Assembly: GCA_046328715.1 (NCBI GenBank)
Contig: JAXLWB010000036.1
Location: forward strand, 41,349-105,348
Direction: 5' to 3'
DNA length: 64,000 bases
DNA from: JAXLWB01 sp046328715
Lineage (GTDB): Bacteria > Chloroflexota > Anaerolineae > Caldilineales > Caldilineaceae
The position numbers and the translations under genes were made by a program. The notes below the pieces were generated by a model. That model did not search any database and had not been told where the DNA came from. It was given only the letters and a program-made list of their open reading frames with translations. The stretch's first letter is position 1, and each line of letters opens with the position of its first letter. Positions 58,120-64,000 of this stretch are shown piece by piece.

Positions 58120-59637
58120 CTACCGATTTGTCCCACTGCGTAATGCATTGATCTGCCGCAGCGCTTCCTCAGTGGCGGCGGCAAGCTCTTGTGAGGACGC
58201 AAGCGGGTCTGGGATGGCCGCCAGCCGTAGCCAATAGCTCTGTTGGATGATGCTCAGTTGGGTGATCAAGAGCAAACGTTCCTTCCAATCGCCCAAGGTT
58301 GCAGCGCTGAAGTCGCTGGGCAGAGCCGCCTCCAATGCTGCTCTTGGTGTTGCTTGGGCTGCGGGTGTGGCCGCAGGGGTTGAGAACAGGCTGTGAAAGG
58401 TCGCCAATCGGCTGCGGATGATCTTTTCGTAGTCGGCGGCTTGCCCCGGGCCGTTGTAGATTTTAGCAAAGGCCAGAAAATCCTGTTTGCGGATCGCCTC
58501 GACTGCCCCTTTGGCGCGCACAAATTCGAAAAAGCCCTGAATTTGATTGCGCAGATCACTCTGGAAGGCATTGAACATCTCTTGTACCGACTGGTACTTG
58601 AGATCCCTAAAGTTAAAGCCCATAATCTGGGCGGTGCCCATGCTGATCGACGACATGGCAGCCCGCTCATCCAGGCTACGAGCAAAGGTAAAGACATCCC
58701 ACTCGCTGCTCTGACTGCCGGTATGCACAGTGCGCCAGTTGCCATCCCCCGGATTCCACTGATGCCCTTTCCAGGTAACGGTAGGGTCAAAGCGGAAATG
58801 TTGGTCAAAGGCTACCTGGTTGGCCTTGCCCCACTCGCTATAAAAGAGATGGTTTTCAAAACGGATGATCATGCGCCCATCCGAGCCGTGACCCACGCCA
58901 CCCGATTCGGCGGCCAGCACTGCCACTGCCACGCCCGGATCGATGCCCAGTCCGGCGGCCAAGGTCGTGATCTGATCGCCAAATTGACGCCAGATGTTGC
59001 TGATCATCGCCTGTTCTGGGTTGAGATTGGTGACCGGCCCACTCGGTTGCGGCGCAATCGGGCTTGTACGCTCGGCGACTAGGTCCTGACGCAGATAACC
59101 TGCCTGACCTTGCGCAAAGACAAAGAACCAATCGTTCAGCGGCCCCAGGATCTGCACCATCGTCTCGTTGGGTAAACGGTTGACGACTCCGGCTTCGGTC
59201 GAGGGTGCCGCACGCAAATTGGCTCCACTCAACGCATTGACTACTGCCACCCGCCGGCAATTTTGCACCAACCAGGTCAGCAACTCGCGCTGGAGTACCG
59301 ATCGTTCGGCATCACTCAGATTGGGCATCTGTTCAATGGCTGGGCCGGGAAACTTGGCGTTGCGGTTGGCGGCCAGCAGATTCACATCAAAGCCTGCCTT
59401 GTTCAGTAGTGCCCACTGATCAATTCCCAGCGAGCCTGCCGCCGACGCAAAGGCGTTAATTAGATCTTGATTGGTGAAGATCAGCGGGATCGACACATTC
59501 AACGCAGGTGTCGCCGCCGGAGCGGTCGGGAGCGCAGCCGGTGCCACTGTCTGCTCCTGTTTACGGCTCCCCTTGGCCGTGCGCGAACGACTCCGCTGCG
59601 TCGCCACGTTGGCGTTTGCTTCTGGTTTGTTTTGCAT
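58120..59637 (-). CDS. SH3-domain N-acetylmuramidase
   Basis: A 505-residue protein. A low-complexity start (NKPEANANVATQRSRSRTAKGSRKQEQ) precedes a peptidoglycan-binding-like region and a bacterial SH3 domain (about 130-195: VVNALSGANLRAAPSTEAGVVNRLPNETMVQILG...QAGYLRQDLV). The N-acetylmuramidase domain (about 210-425) has VAVAVLAAESGGVG, in which the Glu is the candidate catalytic residue, plus MIIRFENHLFYSEWG and SISMGTAQIMGFN. Such enzymes cleave the MurNAc-GlcNAc bond of peptidoglycan. No clear signal peptide is seen, which is unusual for a secreted lysozyme-like enzyme and could suit a contractile-system cargo, but no such genes are nearby. Confidence 0.83.
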   Translation of the reverse strand: MQNKPEANANVATQRSRSRTAKGSRKQEQTVAPAALPTAPAATPALNVSIPLIFTNQDLINAFASAAGSLGIDQWALLNKAGFDVNLLAANRNAKFPGPAIEQMPNLSDAERSVLQRELLTWLVQNCRRVAVVNALSGANLRAAPSTEAGVVNRLPNETMVQILGPLNDWFFVFAQGQAGYLRQDLVAERTSPIAPQPSGPVTNLNPEQAMISNIWRQFGDQITTLAAGLGIDPGVAVAVLAAESGGVGHGSDGRMIIRFENHLFYSEWGKANQVAFDQHFRFDPTVTWKGHQWNPGDGNWRTVHTGSQSSEWDVFTFARSLDERAAMSSISMGTAQIMGFNFRDLKYQSVQEMFNAFQSDLRNQIQGFFEFVRAKGAVEAIRKQDFLAFAKIYNGPGQAADYEKIIRSRLATFHSLFSTPAATPAAQATPRAALEAALPSDFSAATLGDWKERLLLITQLSIIQQSYWLRLAAIPDPLASSQELAAATEEALRQINALRSGTNR

Positions 59638-59696
59638 AGCTCAAGGCTCCTGGTTTGAAAATAGTGAATTGCGAGTTGCGAATTGTGATGTCTGAT

Positions 59697-59805
59697 CGGT
59701 ACGCGGATCGCACGGAAATAGCCAGGATGAAGACGGATCAAAACTGATAAAAGAACCCGCAAACATCCGCAATATCGGCGTCATCCACGTACCGATCCCC
59801 TACCT
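59697..59805. repeat. Imperfect palindrome (GGTACGCGGAT ends)
   Basis: GGTACGCGGAT near 59699 is inverted as CATCCACGTACC near 59783. It shares GGATGAA and CCGCAAACATCCGCA-like phrases with 26830-26930. It lies in a 1.1-kb stretch (59638-60758) with no convincing gene. Confidence 0.5.
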
Positions 59806-60290
59806 ATTCTAAACGAATCTGTACGGAGGATTTGGGTATTGTAAGTGTACTAACAAAAGGCTGGTTTTGTCTAGCGCTAAATTCCTGCTCCTTGCTCCAA
59901 TTCCCCTGCACTCAGCTGCGCTGTCGTGCTGCTCTTATTGGTGTTGCGCTTGCGTGGAGTTGACGAGGTCACTTCCAGCGGGCGCAAGGCATTGCGTAGT
60001 ACCGGTTGCTGACGTTTGTTCCTGTGTAAACGACTCGATTTTTGTGGGTCAATGATGCCCGATAGCTACCTAACGAAATCGGCATTCAGATTGTTTCACA
60101 AAGTTGGGACGAGTTTTACAAGTGACAAAGTAAATATGATCAGGATGAGCCCAATTGTACACAATCAAAGGATCTTCGCTTCATCCGGGTTTCCAGTTCG
60201 ATGTGATTGCTTCTTAGATCAAAAGCAGATACGACCGATTTGCCATAGCCAAGCGTGCTAATAGACGAATCATATAAATTTTGCACAAAT

Positions 60291-60410
60291 GGTAGGTGCG
60301 GTTTGTAACCGCACAATCTGGGTCGTACGAAGATCGTGTGGTTACAAACCGTTCGGCAGAGACTTCGGCGAGCTCAGTCGAGTTGCTCACGTCGAAGCCG
60401 AACCTACGAA
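60291..60410. repeat. Palindromic repeat (GTGCGGTTTGTAACCGCAC type)
   Basis: GTGCGGTTTGTAACCGCAC (60297-60315) is itself palindromic and pairs with GTGTGGTTACAAACCG downstream. GCTCACGTCGAAGCCGAAC at the right also occurs, inverted, inside the R2 element at 19.4 kb. From 60411 to 60758 no gene is recognised; short frames there may be relics. Confidence 0.5.
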
Positions 60411-60758
60411 TATGCAATGTCTATTTGTCTTGTCTATAAGTACATTACCGAAAGGTTGAGGGCGTCGTCGTCACTGATCTGATTGGACAAGTCGGTCACA
60501 TAGTAAATATCTTTGGTGATTACCTTAACTATCTTTCTCAAGAATGTTTCTACATGCCGTGATCGATTTTGGCCGATCTCCTTAGCACCTTCCCCGATGC
60601 CAGAATCGTCTTTGCCGCGCCACGATCTGCCAGCCGAGATGATGGCGCGGATCGAGAATGCTGACTGGCAATAGCGATTCCAGTGTTGTATCGGGTTCGG
60701 CAATTGAATTCACGCCGAAGCCGGAGATAAAGTCGATGGCGTACCTGATCTGTGACAC

Positions 60759-61565
60759 CTATGCCCCATCTTGCGGCACAAAGCCTAGACGTTCCCGAGA
60801 ATGCTCCAAATCTACCCAACGTTGTTGATTGTCCGAGACCCCATAGCAGATGTCAAAGCGAGGCGTGGCTGTGGCTTCCAGTGCCAGCTCGATAATGTTT
60901 TTCACATCACGCTGACTACACCACACCGCCCGCCCGATGGGTCCTTCTCCCCGATCCTCTTTGTTGACGCCGCCAATCCGCAGACAGACAATCGACAACC
61001 CATACTTATCATGATAGGTGCGGCAGAAACCTTCTGCCCATACCTTGCTGGCAGAGTATGGTTCTGTGGGATGGGTGGGATCGCTGTGCTTCACCTTGGG
61101 AATCGGCGTGGGAATATCCGCCTGTCGTCCTTCATAAATGGCCCGATAGGGTTCCTGATAGACAAAATAGCCCCACGTCGCCATGATCGAGCTGGCATAG
61201 ACCAAACGCTTGATTCCCGCTTTGCGGCACGCTTCCAACACGTTGTAGGTGCCGGTGATATTACTGCGCAACACATCCTCAAACGAAGCGCTGGGGTCCG
61301 GCACTGCCGCGATATGTAACACCGCATCCATCCCCGCCAGTGCCTGCTCCATGGCCGCGGCATCAGCCAAATCCGCAATCACAAAATGGTCATCAGGCAG
61401 CCTGGTGATACGCTCTGCATCTGCCCGCGTCGAACTCATGACGCGGCGTCCGCTGCCATATACGTCATATTTGCTGCTCTGCACCGCGAGTTGTTCGTAT
61501 GCCAAATTGCCAATCAGCCCATAGACGCCTGTAATATGCACCTTGAGTGGTCGTGTGGTAGACAT
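60759..61565 (-). CDS. NAD(P)-dependent epimerase/dehydratase family protein
   Basis: A 268-residue extended short-chain dehydrogenase. It begins MSTTRPLKVHITGVYGLIGNLAYEQLA with the Rossmann glycine pattern GxxGxxG. AVLHIAAVPDPSASFEDVLRSNITGTYNVLEACRKAGIKRLVYASSIMATWG gives the NIxGT and serine strands, and TEPYSASKVWAEGFCR the YxxxK. ATG 61565 follows AAAGGAAAGAGA; the longer start is not needed. The C-terminus ends RLGFVPQDGA, as in many uronate dehydrogenase-like members. The substrate may be a sugar acid. It lies downstream of the lactonase gene on the same strand (108-bp gap). Confidence 0.9.
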   Translation of the reverse strand: MSTTRPLKVHITGVYGLIGNLAYEQLAVQSSKYDVYGSGRRVMSSTRADAERITRLPDDHFVIADLADAAAMEQALAGMDAVLHIAAVPDPSASFEDVLRSNITGTYNVLEACRKAGIKRLVYASSIMATWGYFVYQEPYRAIYEGRQADIPTPIPKVKHSDPTHPTEPYSASKVWAEGFCRTYHDKYGLSIVCLRIGGVNKEDRGEGPIGRAVWCSQRDVKNIIELALEATATPRFDICYGVSDNQQRWVDLEHSRERLGFVPQDGA

Positions 61566-61619
61566 TCTCTTTCCTTTCGTTCTTTTGTGACTCAACCGGC
61601 TCTCATGTGGTTGGTAGAC

Positions 61620-61646
61620 GTAGAGGTGGCTCGCAGCCGCCGGTTC
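61620..61646. repeat. Half copy of palindromic element R5
   Basis: GTAGAGGTGGCTCGCAGCCG matches the left arm of the elements at 8123 and 8558 with a few changes. It lies in the gap between the lactonase and epimerase genes. Confidence 0.45.
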
Positions 61647-61673
61647 ATTTATAGCAAATGAAGGGAGCTCAGT

Positions 61674-62702
61674 TCAGATCGTCAAACTCATCACCCAAAA
61701 GGGCGACTTACCCACCGCATAGTCGGCGATTGGCTGCAATGCCCCACTGCTTGGATCGACACGATAGGCAGTCATCGTATCCGCCGCCTCGCCCGCACAG
61801 TAGAGATAGTTGCCCGTTGGATCGATGTTAAAAGAGCGTGGGCTGGCTGGGACGGGATAGTAGCCAAAGGGCTGAATGCTGCCATCGCTGGCAAGGTTGA
61901 AACCGACAATGCTGTCGTGACCACGATTCGAGGCGTAGAGCCACTTGCCATTCGGGTGGACTTCAATGTGTGCGGTGTAGCCGCCCTCGCTATAGTGGGC
62001 GGGCAACGTGGAAACTGTTTGGAAGGGGGTGAGTATGCCTTGCTCTCGGTCAAAACGATGGGCGGTGACACTGTTGCCCTGCTCGTTGACAATGTAGACA
62101 ACATCGCCCTTGGGACCGATACAGGCATGACGCGGACCAGTGTACTCCTCCGGGGGGACAACTTCGGTGGGATCGTTGGGGGTCAATTTGCCGGTCACTG
62201 CATCGAAGCGAAATTGGCTGGTCTTGTTGACTGGGCAGACATGCGGCACAAAGATAAAGCGATCCTCTACTGCCGAGAGCACGGCGTGCGCCTTTTCGCC
62301 ACTGTTGATAGTTTGCACCAACTCACCGATTGCCCCATCCGCACCCAAACGATGCACCGTGATCCCGCCACCTGTGTAGTAAGCGGTGAGTAAAAAGCGT
62401 CCGTTGTGGTCTGTGATCAGGTGGGCTGGCGTTTCGATGCCAGTCTCCACTTTGTTGATCAGCGCAATTTCGCCACTGGTCGCATCAAAGGTAAAGGCTG
62501 CCAGCGTTGATGATTCGACATGAGCGTCGTAGAGCACCTTGTGATTGGGGTGCAGCCAAAGCGTACCCGAAGGACCGTGGGCCGGGCTCACCGTGCGCAG
62601 CGTCAAGGCACCTGTAATGGAGTCGAGATCGTACAATTTGATCGCTTCATCGCCCGTCAATGAGACGAGGAGAACGGTGCGACGAGTCGTAGGTTGGGTC
62701 AT
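61674..62702 (-). CDS. Lactonase-family (6-phosphogluconolactonase-like) seven-bladed beta-propeller
   Basis: A 342-residue protein of the Pgl/lactonase propeller family. Typical phrases are LTLRTVSPAHGPSGTLWLHPNHKVLYDAHV, FLLTAYYTGGGITVHRL, GPRHACIGPKGDVVYIVNEQGNSVTAHRFD, YTAHIEVHPNGKWLYASNRGHDSIVGF, and PRSFNIDPTGNYLYCAGEAADTMTAYRVD. Members open sugar lactones, though many are uncharacterised. ATG 62702 follows AAAGGAAGGTG; the longer start lacks support. It lies upstream of a uronate-dehydrogenase-like epimerase, and a dehydrogenase that makes a lactone plus a lactonase that opens it is a sensible pair. Confidence 0.88.
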   Translation of the reverse strand: MTQPTTRRTVLLVSLTGDEAIKLYDLDSITGALTLRTVSPAHGPSGTLWLHPNHKVLYDAHVESSTLAAFTFDATSGEIALINKVETGIETPAHLITDHNGRFLLTAYYTGGGITVHRLGADGAIGELVQTINSGEKAHAVLSAVEDRFIFVPHVCPVNKTSQFRFDAVTGKLTPNDPTEVVPPEEYTGPRHACIGPKGDVVYIVNEQGNSVTAHRFDREQGILTPFQTVSTLPAHYSEGGYTAHIEVHPNGKWLYASNRGHDSIVGFNLASDGSIQPFGYYPVPASPRSFNIDPTGNYLYCAGEAADTMTAYRVDPSSGALQPIADYAVGKSPFWVMSLTI

Positions 62703-62834
62703 ATTCACCTTCCTTTGAGCAGATGGTTTGGGAGCAAATGTCACGAGTTTCAGCCTGAATAGGACGGAACATTCATGGTGTTTCAGCGGACCATTGGTAT
62801 AATAAGGCATCTACGCCTGTCAAAACCAATTTTC

Positions 62835-62870
62835 GCTCAACGATAGAAAGTGTGAGTACGTGCGTCGCAC
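62835..62870 (+). repeat. Short dispersed repeat R8 (copy 2)
   Basis: CGCTCAACGATAG...GTGAGTACGTGCGTCGCA matches 21951-21990. Here it lies about 40 bp upstream of the esterase start codon and could be part of its leader or promoter. Confidence 0.55.
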
Positions 62871-62905
62871 TGGCGAAATGCTATGAGACAAGGATATAAC
62901 GCAAA

Positions 62906-63841
62906 ATGAACAGAAACAATCCAGCCGACTATGGCACGACGGTAGTCAAGCCAGCAGATTTCGATACGTTTTGGAGCGAGATTCTCGACCATGCGGATCG
63001 CATTCCACTCAATGCCACGTTGACCCCTTCGCCGTTGCGCTCGACACCCCAGGTCGAGGTCTTTGAAGTTCACTACGACAGCCTGGACCAGGTGCGGATT
63101 GCCGGCTGGTATTGTCTGCCCCGCCAACGCAGCGCGCCGTTGCCAGCGATGGTCTTTTACCCTGGTTATATCAGCGAGCCAACGCTGCCCAAAGCTCATG
63201 CGGCGCAGGGCTATGCCACCTTTGGCGCGGCGCCACGCGGCAAATTGCGCAGCAACAGCCAGTTTAACCCTGGCTACCCTGGCTTGCTCACCCACAACAT
63301 CATCGATCGCAACAGCTACGGCTACAAAGGCTTTTATGTTGACGCCATCCGTGTGATTGATTTTCTGCTTCAGCGGCCCGAAGTAGACCCAACCCGAATC
63401 GGTGTGCGCGGTGGCAGCCAGGGTGGGGCATTGACCTTGCTCGCCGCGGCCTTGCGCCCACAAATTGCGGCTGCCTCCGCCGGTGCGCCTTATCTGGCCG
63501 GCATGATCGACGCCGTCGCCCTCACCAACTCGCAGCCCTATCAGGAGATCAATGACTATCTACGCTTCTATCCTGACTCGCGGGCGGCAGTGACCGAGAC
63601 CCTGGCCTATTACGACTGCATCAACTTCGCCGAGCGTATCCGCTGTCCGATCCTCGTCAACATCGGGCTGAACGACGATGTCTGCCCGCCGGAGACAGGC
63701 TATGCGGTTTTTAAAGCCATCGGCTCGCCCGAAAAGAAACTCTACGCCTATCCGGGGCATGGACATGACTCCAACGGTTACGAGCACGAAGCGATTACGG
63801 ATGCGTTTTTTCGTAAGTACTTGCAGGGAGTTGGAGATTAG
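62906..63841 (+). CDS. Acetylxylan esterase-like alpha/beta-hydrolase
   Basis: A 311-residue member of the AXE1/cephalosporin-C deacetylase type (carbohydrate esterase family 7-like). It has VRIAGWYCLPRQRSAPLPAMVFYPGYIS in the N-terminal half, the nucleophile elbow RGGSQGGALTLLAAAL (Ser in GGSQGG, about residue 173), CPILVNIGLNDDVCPPETGYAVF with the acid residue, and AYPGHGHDSNGYEHE with the catalytic His. It removes acetyl groups from xylo-oligosaccharides or similar sugars. No signal peptide is visible, so it is likely cytoplasmic. The start ATG 62906 has only a weak purine-rich upstream (ACAAGGATATAACGCAAA). Confidence 0.88.
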   Translation: MNRNNPADYGTTVVKPADFDTFWSEILDHADRIPLNATLTPSPLRSTPQVEVFEVHYDSLDQVRIAGWYCLPRQRSAPLPAMVFYPGYISEPTLPKAHAAQGYATFGAAPRGKLRSNSQFNPGYPGLLTHNIIDRNSYGYKGFYVDAIRVIDFLLQRPEVDPTRIGVRGGSQGGALTLLAAALRPQIAAASAGAPYLAGMIDAVALTNSQPYQEINDYLRFYPDSRAAVTETLAYYDCINFAERIRCPILVNIGLNDDVCPPETGYAVFKAIGSPEKKLYAYPGHGHDSNGYEHEAITDAFFRKYLQGVGD

Positions 63842-63955
63842 ATGTAGATGCAAACAACGAAATAGCAGGTTGCAGGTATTCCGCAATCCGCAATTTCAAG
63901 TCTGGAGATTATCTGCAATCTCCCAATCTCGATGAATCTTATACGTAACTTCCAA

Positions 63956-64000
63956 CCCCGCCCTAACCCTCCCCAAAACGGGGAGGGGACTGTCACAAGC
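63956..64000. mobile_element. MITE-like element R2 (copy 3, cut by window edge)
   Basis: CCCCGCCCTAACCCTCCCC begins here and is followed by AAAACGGGGAGGGGACTGTC, like the left ends at 19261 and 46619. The right end is outside the window. Confidence 0.55.

Noticed and set aside
60434..60819. Short minus-strand ORFs of 89 residues each
   Set aside because: They overlap each other or the end of the epimerase gene, show no family features and have no ribosome site.

Overview
The window looks like chromosomal DNA of a Chloroflexota bacterium, probably a filamentous, Caldilinea- or Herpetosiphon-like lineage. This is inferred from the many XRE/NB-ARC/TPR (STAND) regulators, the large secreted proteins carrying a short 'YLPLI'-type motif, TPR and beta-propeller proteins, and abundant small inverted-repeat elements. 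No rRNA, tRNA, CRISPR array, complete insertion sequence or phage gene was seen. About 47 protein genes are supported.

Left part (1-36 kb). Four paralogous STAND regulators all lie on the minus strand (1800-4259, 16544-19060, 22173-25031, 32673-35144). Among them sit secreted proteins, a FAD monooxygenase, a TPR lipoprotein, two small membrane proteins, cupins, an inactive-looking alpha/beta-hydrolase and a berberine-bridge-type flavoprotein. Seven promoters here share one architecture: three to four TGTAT-like pentamers spaced 12 bp start to start, then TTCTGTTG in the same phase (one 13-bp step in the minus-strand copy), then a TTTAAT/TTGAAT -10-like box exactly 26 bp downstream. Three of these operators lie in the divergent gap of a regulator. 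Those three regulators have nearly the same recognition helix (GCAT.TL.AFE). The fourth regulator has a different helix (GCSSTYLRYIE) and no such operator. I infer a local STAND-regulator/phased-operator regulon.

Middle part (36-50 kb). This holds a DMT transporter, a DUF1203 protein, an MFS/SgcJ-like/kinase-like operon, a four-gene DinB/DUF5655/DinB/SRPBCC operon, and an arylamine N-acetyltransferase behind a large secreted beta-propeller protein. It also holds a CTP-synthase-C-terminal-like protein whose conserved nucleophile position is an in-frame UGA, followed at the right distance by a SECIS-like hairpin. That gene is best read as a selenoprotein.

Right part (50-64 kb). This holds a two-gene heterodimeric ABC exporter, formamidopyrimidine-DNA glycosylase (mutM), an AAA-ATPase-like/PD-(D/E)XK protein, two NAD-dependent epimerases, an SH3/N-acetylmuramidase protein, a lactonase-type beta-propeller and an acetylxylan-esterase-like hydrolase.

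Intergenic DNA is rich in repeats. They include a 60-75 bp repeat family (1.6, 15.0 and 49.7 kb), a MITE-like family with 18-bp CCCCACCCTAACCCTCCC ends (19.3, 46.6 and 64 kb), several perfect hairpins between convergent genes, and a degenerate ~42-bp-period array in a gene-free stretch at 10.0-10.7 kb.
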